64,000 nt of DNA from Singulisphaera sp. GP187. Lineage in GTDB: Bacteria > Planctomycetota > Planctomycetia > Isosphaerales > Isosphaeraceae. Positions 34,285 to 44,353 of this stretch are shown here, one piece after another (position 1 is the stretch's first letter; each line of letters starts with the position of its first letter). Position numbers and translations under genes: made by a program. The stretch covers positions 2,953,501 through 3,017,500 of the forward strand of contig NZ_FSRB01000001.1 in assembly GCF_900129635.1 (NCBI RefSeq). Direction: 5' to 3'. A model generated the notes under the pieces. The model made no database searches. It saw nothing but the letters and a program-made list of their open reading frames with translations, and was not told the origin of the DNA.

Positions 34285-35908
34285 TTCAAGTTTCGCATAA
34301 ACAGGGACGGATCGGGAGCGGCCCGAGGCCTGTTATCGACCCCGGCGACCCCTTGATCAAGTGCGAGTGAGGGCCGAAATCTCCGGCCGATGTCGGCTCA
34401 GCCCGCGCGGCTGAGAAACTCGGTGAGCTGCGCAATCCAGGCTTTTAGGTCATACCGGTTGGATAGCGCTCCCTCGGTTTTCTCCTCATAGCTGACCCGC
34501 CTCAAGGTCGTCAGCAGGTCGGCAAACGAGGCCTCTTGCTTCTTCGGATACCACGGGCGGACCGGAAAACGAAGAAATCGATGACCGGTCTGGTGGAACC
34601 AAACCACCACCAAGCTGTAGAGAAACAACGCCATCGGCGCGGTTCGCTCGATGGCCTTGGGGAGGCGATTGGCGGGATCCTCGAGGCCGAGAAGTTGCTT
34701 GGTATTTTCAAAAGTACATTCGATTGCCCAACGGTACGAGTAGGCCGAGAGAATCTGCGGGACGGTCCAATCGAGCTTGGTGCAGTAGAACATCTGATCG
34801 GGACGTTTCCCCTGGAGGTCACGCACCAAGACGATCGTCAGGAGTCGGTCCTTGCCGGCCTTGTAGTAGAGGGCCTGGATCGTCTTGACCGCCAAGCTGG
34901 CATGGAGCCCGAACTGGTCAAAGTCGTGTGGGGTCCAGGGTTGATTCGCATCCTCGGCCCACTCCTTCATGCCGGGGAGGCGCTGGCCTTTCTTGCGGGG
35001 CGCCCCTTTGGATTTCTCCTCCTTGGGAGGCGCTGGCTCATAGAGGGCCCCCTTGGGATGGACATGGCTAATGAGATGGACCGTGGGCGGAAGTTGGCCG
35101 AGGATGCTCTGGCCCCCATAGGCGCTGTCGCCGGTGATGACGATCTCGTCGTCGGGGAACCAGTCCGCCGCCAAGTGGATCAATTCCATCGCGAGTTCGG
35201 GGCGGGTGCGATGATTGGGATCGGGCTTTGCCTTTTTCTTTTTCTGGTTCTTTTTGCCCTTGGTTAAGCCTTGGCGGTTGACATAGAGCCGCATGGCGAT
35301 GGGCAAGGCAAAGACTTTGGTCGGTGCCCAGAACGGGTGGACGACGATCAGGCAGAGGACGACCCAGTCGTGTCCCCAACTGACGAGAGCTTTGGCTCGA
35401 CTGGAGATGAGTGGGTCGTAGTGCATGCCGGCGCCGTAGAGGGTGAGTCCGCGTTTTCGGCAGAGGGTGTCGTCGACGGCCCAGTAAAAAGTGGCGCCCG
35501 GTGCGAGGATGGAGACGACAAGCTTGGCCAGGGACATCGAGAAGTGATCGAGGTCCCAAGCGGCATGGCTGAAGAAGCGATGGAAGCGTGACCAATGTCC
35601 GATGCCAACCTGGCCGCTGGAGAAGATGAGTTCGGTAATATAGCGGTGGCGATTCGAGAGGATCCAGCCGGAGGCGATCAAGGTGAAGGTGTGGAAGGAG
35701 GGATTGGTGAAGACGGGTGTGAATTGCTGTAGCAAGAGGAGGAAGGAGGGTGTAAGTTCCATGGGTCGGCGTCCTGTGTCAGGGGAAATTGTTCGGTGTA
35801 AGGCCCAAACAATTTGCCAAAAACTGACAGAGACGCCGACGTTTTTTTTGGAGCCCTATTGAATCTACAAGTCGGAATTTGACATTTGGGAAAAGTGCGA
35901 AACTTGAA
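34285..35908 (-). mobile_element. Insertion sequence, IS701-like, with 5-bp target duplication
   Basis: The ends are inverted: TTCAAGTTTCGCA starts at 34285 and its reverse complement TGCGAAACTTGAA ends at 35908. The direct repeat CTAAG flanks both sides (34280-34284 and 35909-35913). The 1624-bp element carries one transposase gene on the minus strand. The intact ends and duplication suggest a recent insertion. Confidence 0.85.
34398..35762 (-). CDS. IS701-like DDE transposase
   Basis: A 454-residue transposase that fills the element at 34285-35908. The first Asp is in YWAVDDTLCRKRG near 93-105, the second in VITGDSAYGGQS, and the Glu in YRWAIECTFENTKQLLGLED. This spacing and the ECTFENTK block fit the IS701/IS4-like DDE group. 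A Lys/Gln-rich insertion (KGKKNQKKKKAKPD) lies between the first two. The frame is intact, so the copy may be active. Confidence 0.88.
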   Translation of the reverse strand: MELTPSFLLLLQQFTPVFTNPSFHTFTLIASGWILSNRHRYITELIFSSGQVGIGHWSRFHRFFSHAAWDLDHFSMSLAKLVVSILAPGATFYWAVDDTLCRKRGLTLYGAGMHYDPLISSRAKALVSWGHDWVVLCLIVVHPFWAPTKVFALPIAMRLYVNRQGLTKGKKNQKKKKAKPDPNHRTRPELAMELIHLAADWFPDDEIVITGDSAYGGQSILGQLPPTVHLISHVHPKGALYEPAPPKEEKSKGAPRKKGQRLPGMKEWAEDANQPWTPHDFDQFGLHASLAVKTIQALYYKAGKDRLLTIVLVRDLQGKRPDQMFYCTKLDWTVPQILSAYSYRWAIECTFENTKQLLGLEDPANRLPKAIERTAPMALFLYSLVVVWFHQTGHRFLRFPVRPWYPKKQEASFADLLTTLRRVSYEEKTEGALSNRYDLKAWIAQLTEFLSRAG

Positions 35909-35965
35909 CTAAGCAAACCCGCACGGATGGAGTTTGCCTCGGGGACGAATATCCAATCGGCTAAT

Positions 35966-37099
35966 TCAAGGCGATCGAAATGTTGAACCGTCACATGCAA
36001 TCGACGCAATCGTGGTGGCTCGCAGTCCTTCGAAGTCGATGAAGATAACACTGGAGTCAGACCTCTGACCTGCTGCGTAAGATCCTACTAACACCCCTCT
36101 TCCATCCCAGGACGCACTAACACTTGTTTTGTAACCTGATGGGCAATCAATGCGTTTCGTCATTCCGCCATCGATTGTTGTGACATAGGGAATCTGGTCA
36201 GCGCCCGCTAAAAACAGAACATTGTCTCGATTCGCTCCGAAAAGAGTCGCAGAATGACCAATGCCCAGGAGCTTCTCGCTCTTTGTAACGGTGTCCAACA
36301 CCCAAATCTCCTCCTCACCGGTCCATGCCTTCCCGGCAATCGGTCGCATAATCAAGATCAATCTACCATCTTCCGATGTGTCAGTTGGCCAGCCTGTCCC
36401 GTATATCCGACGGCGATTGCGTTCCTTGCCATCCAATTCTAGCCGCCAAAGTTCTCCTGCGTCTGAATAAATGACGAATCGAGAATCGGGAGACAAAATC
36501 GCAATGTCACCCACGTGGATAGACTTACCGGCTACTACATCAATACGCATCAAGTACATCTTCGACGTTCTTCCCAGGCCGCCTGTCCACAACGAGCGAC
36601 TGAACAGCAGATAGCGACCGTCGCTTGACAAAGACTGTGGATCATCAAGCGTAGCTCCTTGTGTAAGCTGGCTTTCGTGCGATCCATTGGAATTCATAAT
36701 CCACACATGGCGAAACTTGTCATGCTCGCGAGCAAATACAATTCGTTTGCCATCAGGCGTGAACATCGGCGACGCCTCGAAATCGTCGTTGTGGGTCAAA
36801 CGAACCGGGCCAACGGAAGTGCCGTTCATGACATAGATGTCGCCATGCCCCGTACAGGCGGACGCATACACCATGCGATCACCAATTGGCGATAGCGACG
36901 GCGATGCCGTAACAAACATTCCACCATCGACATAATTTTGCCAACTATCTTCGCCTTCCGGCGCCACATAGTTGCACGAAGACAGCAGGCCGACAAAACC
37001 AAAACATAGCAACACAAGTGATGCACGAAATGCGTCAACCCTGGCGACGCCTCGACACCCTTCTGCCATTTCCTTCTCATAGTTACGCACTGATTGCAT
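35966..37099 (-). CDS. TolB-like beta-propeller lipoprotein
   Basis: A 377-residue protein. The N-terminus has a long signal ending in GLLSSCN, a plausible lipobox at Cys42. WD40/PD40-type blades follow: SLSPIGDRMVYAS, GDIYVMN, MFTPDGKRIVFARE, HVWIMNSNGS, SLSSDGRYLLFSR and ILSPDSRFVIYSD. Such propellers bind envelope proteins or substrates. Codon use and surrounding DNA are less GC-rich than the housekeeping genes, and it sits beside an insertion sequence, so it may be an accessory gene. An in-frame ATG at 37069 is an alternative start. Confidence 0.82.
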   Translation of the reverse strand: MQSVRNYEKEMAEGCRGVARVDAFRASLVLLCFGFVGLLSSCNYVAPEGEDSWQNYVDGGMFVTASPSLSPIGDRMVYASACTGHGDIYVMNGTSVGPVRLTHNDDFEASPMFTPDGKRIVFAREHDKFRHVWIMNSNGSHESQLTQGATLDDPQSLSSDGRYLLFSRSLWTGGLGRTSKMYLMRIDVVAGKSIHVGDIAILSPDSRFVIYSDAGELWRLELDGKERNRRRIYGTGWPTDTSEDGRLILIMRPIAGKAWTGEEEIWVLDTVTKSEKLLGIGHSATLFGANRDNVLFLAGADQIPYVTTIDGGMTKRIDCPSGYKTSVSASWDGRGVLVGSYAAGQRSDSSVIFIDFEGLRATTIASIACDGSTFRSP

Positions 37100-37309
37100 C
37101 TCCCTTAGTGTTCATCTAAGCAATCAATTCCCGAAGCGAACGGGAGTCGATGCGATGCCTGGTAGAAAAAGTCATCGTTTTGAATTTTGACCCCCGCCCT
37201 TCCGACTTCCGAGCGAGCTACGTCCCTGTTTCCTTCCCTCCGTGCCTACTCTCAACCTTGTACCGTTCGCTCCTGACCCAGTTGGTCTCAGCAACGACCG
37301 GAGCTCGAC

Positions 37310-40300
37310 TCAGCGTTCGGCGATCTGAATGAGGGTCGCGATCGCGTTCAGGGTGCGGTGCGACGAGAGCCCGGTGCGAGCACCAAATTCCAGGCCGAAC
37401 TGGTCCTCATCCAGGCCCGACTCGCGGAGTCTGGTTTCGGCTTCGGCCAATGCCTCCTTGGCCGCCTTCAGTTCGAACAAGGGTGAAGACGGGTCGGCCG
37501 ACACCAAGCGTGCCTGATCGCGCAGGACGGTCCAAAGGCGAGCCAGATCGTGAACCTTCGCAATGTCGATGCTCTCATTCCGCCTGGAAACGTCAGCACT
37601 GAGGTGACGGCCGAACGGGTCGAGGCGGAGCACCTCGAACGTCGCTTGGTCGCGCTCTTCGGCGGTCAGAGCCGGGTCGGCGAAGCTCAACAACTTTTGC
37701 CAGGCATTGAGGTAATCCGGGTCGAGCCGCACAGCCTCGCGGAACGACTTCACGGCTTCGGCGTCACGCGATTCCGACTTGCGCAAGTAGCCGAGCAAAT
37801 AGTGGACTCGCGGGTTCTCTGGCTCAGCGGCAACGAGTTTCATGAACACCTGTTCGGCAATCTGTTCGGCGATCAGGCCGCCGAACACGCCTTCGCACCC
37901 GAAGCAGTGGCTTTCGACCCGTCCAAAACTCTCGGGCATCAGTTCAAACGCACGCTTGTAATGCTCCGACGCGGCTTCGAGGTCCCCTGATTGAGCGAGT
38001 TGCACGGCCAGTCGCGACTGGATGCAGTAGGCGTCCGCAAAATAGGTGAGGCTCTCACGATACATCCGGATACCGCGGCTGAGCATCCCGGCCTGATGGA
38101 ACTGGTCGGCTCGTTCCGCCAGGCGGATCGCCTTGACCGCCCCCTCATAGATCGCGGCCGTCTTGGCGTCCCCTCGCTTCCTGAGGACTTCCGCGAGGAC
38201 GGCGTAGGCGCGCATCCGGTCCCCGCGTCCCTGCTCGCCGTCCGACGGATCGATCACGATCGCCTGCCGGGCCAGCGCTTCACTCTTGGCGACGTTACCC
38301 CGATCGAGGTGAAATTTCGCCAGCCAGATCAACGGCCGCTCTTCGAATCGATCGCGCGCGAACACACGTTCGGCGAGCGGAGCGAACTCGTCGCCTGTCA
38401 ACTCCAGCGCCAACTGCCAGCCCGGATCGAAGCTCGGCCATTGGGTCACCATCGCGGTGGCGATTCGACGGGCCTCATCCGTTCGCCCGACAGCCACGAG
38501 CGATCGTGCCGCGATCAACGGTGTCGGAACCGTCGGCCGTTCGCCGTGCTTGCCGTGAAGTGTGGAATTCGCGACCAGGAATTCGCCGATATCGGTCTGA
38601 CTCCACCACGGAGCTTCCTCCAACAGCGTGACGACATCCGCGGCCCGGCCTGCCTTGTCATAGACCCGCAGCAGTTGCTCGAGCGGTGAATCGTTGCCGA
38701 AATCGCGCGAGCGCTGGAATCGTACGATCGGCTTTTCTTCCGCCGTCTGCTTGGCCAAGTCACTGAGGATCAGGCGCTCCGCGCGAGCCAATTGACCCAC
38801 GTCGATCAGTAAACCCACGAGATCCGCAATGTCACCGCCCTGGGATTCATCGGACAGTAGTTTCTCGGCGAGGTCCGTCCCCTGGCGGAGCCACTCGTCA
38901 CGTTCCTGCAACCGGCCGATTTCGGCCACGCGCAACGCCAGCCCCAACCGCGATTGGCCTCCCTGCCATGAGTCGCCGTTGCCCCCGTCATCGGCGGCCA
39001 GTTTCAGCGATTGGGCCACTCCGTCTTCAATGCGATCCGTGGCCAGCAGCGCATCGGCGCGAACCTGCTGAAGCGATCGTCGCTTCGCGGGCGAGAGGGT
39101 GTCGCGAGCCAAGGCCGAGTCCAAAATGGTGAGCGCCTCGGGGCTTTGACCAAGCCGCGCCGATAACTCGATGAAAGTGTCCCAGAGTGGCAGTTCGGGA
39201 TGACTCTTCAACGCCTCGACCAAGAACGCATGGGCTTTCTGAGCGTGACCGGCACGCTCCAGTTGCGGCACAATGGAAGATCGAAGCGACATCGCGATTT
39301 GATCCGACCGCGTGCCGGCGTCCTTGCTCGGCGATTCCGTCAAGTATTTGACCAGGTCCTTGGGACGATCCCGGATGATTAACCCGGCGACGTAAGCCGC
39401 GATTGCGGATCGATCGACTTGATTGGAGTACGCGCCGGCGGACTTGGGCATCGCGGCAAACGCCTCAAACAGATCGCTCGCATCAATCGATTGGCACAAT
39501 TCCCAGTGCGGATGAGTCAGCTCTTTCAAATGTTTCCGCGCGAGCTCGCGAGCCAGCTTGACGGTCTCGTCTTCGATCGGGTCGAAACCGCGAAGAGAGC
39601 GAAATTCGAGCTGGACGTTCTTCAGCAGCGCCTGCTCCAACATCGGGGTCGCCGCCTCCGGTCCGATCAAGCGAACCAGGTCTGGGACCGTCAAAGAACT
39701 ACCTTGCTCCAAGTCGAGTGAAACCAAGTCGAGGCGAAATTGCTCGACCGCTGAGAGGGGATCAACCTCCTGTTTCACCAGCACGAGTTCGCGCCGCAGA
39801 TTCTGCCTCCAATCGTCAAAGCCATCACGGGCTCGGAAGTCTCCTCCAAGCTTGGCCCCCTGCCCGCCTTCGTTTTCGTTTTCGCCCGGTTTTTTTGGTG
39901 TCTCGACAAATTTCAAGGCGTGCTCGAGGTCCTGCTTCAATAAATCCGTTCGGTTCGTCAGCCGATGCCCCAGCATTCGCAGTGCGAGTGCTCGCATCTG
40001 GGCCTCGTCGTTTCCCGCGACGGGACGCGCATCGATCAAGGCCGCCAATTCGGGCCACGCCTCGGGCGACGGTAGCGCGTCGAAGAGTTCGCTGAACTGC
40101 AACTGCTGTTGTTCCGCCCGAACGGCCAGCGGTTTCGCTTGCCATTCGTCATACATCGCCAGCCAGGCCGCTGCCGCCTCGGCCGGGGCCAGCATTTCCA
40201 ACTTCTTCGGCAGCGTTCGAATCGTCTTCCTCAGCTCCGCCGCTTCCTGCGCCGGTGTCGATTTTGCCGCCTCTTTCCGCACCTGTTGCATCGCCCCCTT

Positions 40301-40408
40301 CGCACCCAGAAGATCCTGGGCCGACGCGGGAACAACAACCACGTTCACTGCGGACAGAGCGATCAAGACGATCCAACTGCCATGGCCGCGTTCGCGTTGA
40401 CACAACAT
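37310..40408 (-). CDS. Large secreted TPR-repeat protein
   Basis: A protein of ~1032 residues from the ATG at 40408; a further ATG ten codons upstream exists. The signal peptide reads WIVLIALSAVNVVVVPASAQD. The rest is almost entirely helical, with many TPR-like pairs. Examples are HYKRAFELMPESFG, ENPRVHYLLGYLRKSESRDA and AVKSFREAVRLDPDYLNAWQ near the C-terminus. No catalytic domain is seen. It probably acts as a periplasmic scaffold. A lone Cys pair (SHCFGCEGVFG) lies within the repeats. Confidence 0.8.
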   Translation of the reverse strand: MLCQRERGHGSWIVLIALSAVNVVVVPASAQDLLGAKGAMQQVRKEAAKSTPAQEAAELRKTIRTLPKKLEMLAPAEAAAAWLAMYDEWQAKPLAVRAEQQQLQFSELFDALPSPEAWPELAALIDARPVAGNDEAQMRALALRMLGHRLTNRTDLLKQDLEHALKFVETPKKPGENENEGGQGAKLGGDFRARDGFDDWRQNLRRELVLVKQEVDPLSAVEQFRLDLVSLDLEQGSSLTVPDLVRLIGPEAATPMLEQALLKNVQLEFRSLRGFDPIEDETVKLARELARKHLKELTHPHWELCQSIDASDLFEAFAAMPKSAGAYSNQVDRSAIAAYVAGLIIRDRPKDLVKYLTESPSKDAGTRSDQIAMSLRSSIVPQLERAGHAQKAHAFLVEALKSHPELPLWDTFIELSARLGQSPEALTILDSALARDTLSPAKRRSLQQVRADALLATDRIEDGVAQSLKLAADDGGNGDSWQGGQSRLGLALRVAEIGRLQERDEWLRQGTDLAEKLLSDESQGGDIADLVGLLIDVGQLARAERLILSDLAKQTAEEKPIVRFQRSRDFGNDSPLEQLLRVYDKAGRAADVVTLLEEAPWWSQTDIGEFLVANSTLHGKHGERPTVPTPLIAARSLVAVGRTDEARRIATAMVTQWPSFDPGWQLALELTGDEFAPLAERVFARDRFEERPLIWLAKFHLDRGNVAKSEALARQAIVIDPSDGEQGRGDRMRAYAVLAEVLRKRGDAKTAAIYEGAVKAIRLAERADQFHQAGMLSRGIRMYRESLTYFADAYCIQSRLAVQLAQSGDLEAASEHYKRAFELMPESFGRVESHCFGCEGVFGGLIAEQIAEQVFMKLVAAEPENPRVHYLLGYLRKSESRDAEAVKSFREAVRLDPDYLNAWQKLLSFADPALTAEERDQATFEVLRLDPFGRHLSADVSRRNESIDIAKVHDLARLWTVLRDQARLVSADPSSPLFELKAAKEALAEAETRLRESGLDEDQFGLEFGARTGLSSHRTLNAIATLIQIAER

Positions 40409-41033
40409 CAATTCACTCCTATTATCGCTTGCGCGCAAACAAGTTTTACAACTTTAATGTTTATTGCTTGACCGGAGGACTGACTCACGCGGAGACGCGG
40501 AAGCCGCGGGGGTATGCAAGAGGAGGACAGGATAGAGCTCGATGAGATGACTGGGGCGATCGTGGATCGATCGGTCAACCGTGATCACCCCTTTGTCCGA
40601 CGGATTGACAACCTCCTCTCCACTCTCCCCTCCGCGTGAACAAGGGACAAGCCAGAGTGGCACGCACCGAAGGAAGACCTGGTCGTCCAACTCACCTTGT
40701 GAGTCGCCCGTCCTGGATTTCCGCGGGAATCGGGCAGAAGCCCATCGCTTCCGAACGGTGGCGGCAGAACCCGACCCATCGGCCCGTCAGATTAACCGGA
40801 TCCAGACCGTCCGATTCTATCGTCCCCTGCCGACTCACAGACTCTCTCTTACCATGATCGTCTGCTCGCTTCCATCTTCCAGAAAGCCGATCAGGCGGCG
40901 GACTGAACCCGGTGGCCGCTTCACTTCGTGACCCGGGCGATTGCGCCTCAAGGAACGGAACGCAAATCACTTCCCGATTCCAGAACGATTCACGGATGTG
41001 CCACGGAGGCGGGGTCTCGACCCAGCCGAAGTC
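40409..41033. other. Intergenic region with no supported gene
   Basis: This 625-bp gap between the TPR gene start and the mfd stop contains several short open frames on both strands, none with a recognisable domain or ribosome site. I see no tRNA or strong repeat. It is long for this genome section and may include a lost gene. Confidence 0.45.
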
Positions 41034-44000
41034 TCAGGGAACCCGCAAGAGCGGCTTGATCAGGCCGACGACCACCGAGCCGTGGGGCCGCTTCTCCTCG
41101 ATCGGGACGTACGCCGTCTTCTCGTCGACCACCCGAACCCGCCCGGGATGAAGCTTGGCCAGGGTGGCGATCCGCTTCGCATTCCGGTAGGTGAGGACCA
41201 CGTATTCGTCCTCGACGTGGATCCGTTCAAGCTGCCACCGTGCCGCCAAAATTCTGAGCTCGGCTTCGGCGATCAGGTTCTCGGCGGGGGTCGACAACGG
41301 GCCGAAGCGATCGATCAGTTCTTGGCGGAAGTCAGCCAGCCGCTCGAAGCTCCGGAGCCGGGCCAGGCGGCGGTAGAGCTCGACCTTCATTCGAGGGCCG
41401 GGGACGTAATCCTTCGGCAGGTAGGCACGCCACGAAAGCTCGATCGAACAGTCGTATTTCGCCTCCGCGGGCTGATTGGTCAAGCCACGGACCGCCGATT
41501 CCAGCAGCGAGCAGTACAGCTCATATCCGACACTCTCAATATGTCCCGACTGCTCGGCGCCCAAAATGTTCCCGGCGCCTCGGATCTCGAGGTCGCGTAA
41601 CGCGATCTTGAAGCCGGCCCCAAGCTCGGTGAACTCTTCGATCGCTTTGAGCCGTTTGACCGCGTTCGGGGTCACCGGCTTCTCGGACTCGAGCAGGAGA
41701 TAAGCGTAGGCGCGGTGCTTGTACCGGCCGACCCGCCCGCGGAGCTGGTGCAAGTCGGCCAGGCCGTACTTGTCGGCCTCGTTGATGAAGATCGTGTTGA
41801 CGTTGGGGATATCCAGACCCGACTCGATGATCGTGGTCGCCACCAGGATGTCGAAGTCGCGGCGGATGAAGGCGAGCATCGTCCGCTCGAGCGCTTCGCC
41901 CCCCATCTGACCGTGCGCGATCGTGATCCGGGCCTCGGGGACGATCGCCTGGATTCGGTCGGCCACGTTCTGGATGTCGTGGACCCGGTTATGGACGAAG
42001 TAAACCTGGCCGTCACGGTTGAGCTCGCGGTGGATCGCCCGTTTCACCGTCTCGGCATCGAAACGGAGGATCCGGGTCTCGATTGCCTTGCGGTCGGGAG
42101 GGGGCGTTTCCAGGTTGGAGATGTCGCGAATGCCGAGCAGGCTCATGTGCAAGGTGCGTGGGATCGGGGTGGCCGAGAGGGTCAGCACGTCCACCGTCGA
42201 GCGGAGCGACTTGAGCCACTCCTTGTCCTCGACCCCGAAGCGCTGCTCTTCGTCGATCACGACGAGGCCCAGATCCTTGAACGCCACATCCTTCTGAACG
42301 ATTCGGTGGGTCCCGATCAAAATATCGACAGAACCGGCCGTGGTCCGTTTCAGGACGTTGCGGATCTCGGACTTGGGGCGGAACCGGTTGACAACCTCGA
42401 TCGCGAACGGGAATTCGGCCATCCGCGCGGAGAAGCTGCGCAGGTGCTGCTCGGCCAGGATGGTCGTCGGCACCAAGACGGCGACCTGCTTGCCCCCATC
42501 CACCGCCTTGAATGCTGCGCGAATCGCCACCTCGGTTTTACCGTAGCCGACGTCGCCGCAGATCAAGCGATCCATCGGCCGGTTCTTTGCCATGTCCTCC
42601 TTGACCGAATCGATCGCCGAGAGTTGGTCGGGCGTCTCCTGATAGGGAAAGGCGGCCTCGAACTCGGCCATCCAGTGGCTGTCCTCGGCCGGATAGGCGA
42701 TGCCCGGCTGGCTCGCCCGCGCGGCCTGGATGTCGATCAGCTCGGCGGCGAGGTCAACCACCGCGTCGGCCACGCGTTTTTTCCGCTTCTCCCAGGCTGA
42801 GGAGCCGATCTTGGAGAGCGGAGGATCCCCTTTGCCGCCGCCGACATACTTCTGAACCAGGTCGATCTTGGCGATCGGCACGAACATTTTCGTGCCTTCG
42901 GCAAACTCGAGCAGCAGCGTTTCTTCCGTGTGGTCGGCCGTTCGATCGACCATCTGGAGACCGCGATAGCGCGCGATCCCGTGGTTGAGGTGAACGACCA
43001 GATCGCCCTCGTTCAGGTCGAGAAAACTGTCGATCGCTCGACTCTCGTACCGCCGCTTGGTCGTCGGCCGGCGGACGTCGGTCCGGGCGAAGAGCTCGTG
43101 ATCGCCGATCACGAGCGTCTTCGCGTCGGTCAGGTGGAACCCCGACCGCACCCGGCCCACGGTGAGCTGAAGTCGCCCTGACTGCGCGATCGCGGTGTCG
43201 GCAAAGACCTCGCCGAGCCGTTCGATCTCGGCCTCATTGTGGCAGGCGATCAGAACCCGATCGCCGCCCGAGGCGCTATCGAGCTCGACCTTGACCTTGG
43301 CCAGTTCTCCGGAGAAGCGTTCGACACTCTCGATCCGCAGGTGGCAGGTCGTTTCGAGCGAGTCGGCGGCGAGCGTCGAAAGCGTGATCGAGGGACGTTG
43401 GAACAAGCGTGAGAGCGTACTATCCACCGTGTAGAGACCGCGGGGGTCGTCGGTCCGGCCGAGGTAGTGGCGTCCCTCCTCCTTGAGGTCGTTCGGTTCA
43501 ACCAAGGCCACCCAGGCGTCCTTGGGAAGGTACTCGGCGATATGGCCAAAGCCAGTCGGATCGTCGCCGTCGAACGAAGGGGAGACGGTCAGCGTAACCG
43601 AGTCCCAACGGTCGAGCGAGCGCTGAGTCTCGGGGTCGAACGGCCGGATCGACTCGACGTCGTCTCCGAAAAACTCGATACGAACCGGCTCGGAGGAATC
43701 GGGTGAAAAGATGTCGAGAATTCCACCACGAAGGCTGTACTCCCCCGCCACTTCGACCACCTCGGCGCGGGCCAACGAGCGCGCTGCCAGCCAGGCCGTC
43801 AACTCCTCGATCGCGATCGTATCGCCGACCCGGATGGTCCGCGACGAGCGGGCGAGCAAGGCCGGGGTCGGCACCGGCTGCAAGAACGCCTGGAACGGCG
43901 CGACGATCAAGCGAGGGGGGGCGGGTCCGGAGAGCCGCTTGATGACCTGGAGTCGGCGGCCGAACACCTCATCGCCGACGTTCGCCTCGCGCGGGAGCCG

Positions 44001-44294
44001 TTCCCAGGCGGGAAAGACTTCGGGCGTGATGCCGGCGAAGGTCGCCACGTCATCGCGGAAGTCATCGACGTCGCCGACGTGCGCCAGCACGATCACGAGA
44101 GTTTGAGGCGCGTGCAGACCGAGGGCGGCGGCCGCGAGGGGGCCGGCAGAGCCCCAGGCGCCGTCGAGTGTGCCACTGCGCCCGTTTTTGAGGGCGGCGA
44201 GTAACTCCGGGAACCCGTCGGCGCGCTGGACCAGACGGGTCAGATCTTTCAGTTCACGGACCGGCGCGACGGGCGCGGACGAAGCCTTGGCCAT
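41034..44294 (-). CDS. mfd: Transcription-repair coupling factor Mfd
   Basis: Mfd removes stalled RNA polymerase and recruits UvrA. The ~1086-residue protein has the N-terminal UvrB-like module, the CarD-like RNA polymerase-interaction domain (LNEGDLVVHLNHGIARYRG), and the RecG-like translocase: Walker A CGDVGYGKTEVA, VIDEEQRFGV, LTLSATPIPRTLHM and HQLRGRVGR. The C-terminal TRCF domain is present. The ATG at 44294 (MAKASSAP) is chosen because 30 upstream in-frame residues overlap the preceding gene and are not conserved. Confidence 0.96.
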   Translation of the reverse strand: MAKASSAPVAPVRELKDLTRLVQRADGFPELLAALKNGRSGTLDGAWGSAGPLAAAALGLHAPQTLVIVLAHVGDVDDFRDDVATFAGITPEVFPAWERLPREANVGDEVFGRRLQVIKRLSGPAPPRLIVAPFQAFLQPVPTPALLARSSRTIRVGDTIAIEELTAWLAARSLARAEVVEVAGEYSLRGGILDIFSPDSSEPVRIEFFGDDVESIRPFDPETQRSLDRWDSVTLTVSPSFDGDDPTGFGHIAEYLPKDAWVALVEPNDLKEEGRHYLGRTDDPRGLYTVDSTLSRLFQRPSITLSTLAADSLETTCHLRIESVERFSGELAKVKVELDSASGGDRVLIACHNEAEIERLGEVFADTAIAQSGRLQLTVGRVRSGFHLTDAKTLVIGDHELFARTDVRRPTTKRRYESRAIDSFLDLNEGDLVVHLNHGIARYRGLQMVDRTADHTEETLLLEFAEGTKMFVPIAKIDLVQKYVGGGKGDPPLSKIGSSAWEKRKKRVADAVVDLAAELIDIQAARASQPGIAYPAEDSHWMAEFEAAFPYQETPDQLSAIDSVKEDMAKNRPMDRLICGDVGYGKTEVAIRAAFKAVDGGKQVAVLVPTTILAEQHLRSFSARMAEFPFAIEVVNRFRPKSEIRNVLKRTTAGSVDILIGTHRIVQKDVAFKDLGLVVIDEEQRFGVEDKEWLKSLRSTVDVLTLSATPIPRTLHMSLLGIRDISNLETPPPDRKAIETRILRFDAETVKRAIHRELNRDGQVYFVHNRVHDIQNVADRIQAIVPEARITIAHGQMGGEALERTMLAFIRRDFDILVATTIIESGLDIPNVNTIFINEADKYGLADLHQLRGRVGRYKHRAYAYLLLESEKPVTPNAVKRLKAIEEFTELGAGFKIALRDLEIRGAGNILGAEQSGHIESVGYELYCSLLESAVRGLTNQPAEAKYDCSIELSWRAYLPKDYVPGPRMKVELYRRLARLRSFERLADFRQELIDRFGPLSTPAENLIAEAELRILAARWQLERIHVEDEYVVLTYRNAKRIATLAKLHPGRVRVVDEKTAYVPIEEKRPHGSVVVGLIKPLLRVP

Positions 44295-44353
44295 TGGCGA
44301 GTCATCGGACGGTCTGTAAGCCCATCCCATCCATGAAAATGAAGGGAGGCGGA

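Noticed and set aside
35779..36051. A 90-residue minus-strand open frame between the IS and the TolB-like gene
   Set aside because: It spans the IS boundary and its target duplication and overlaps the TolB-like gene in another frame.
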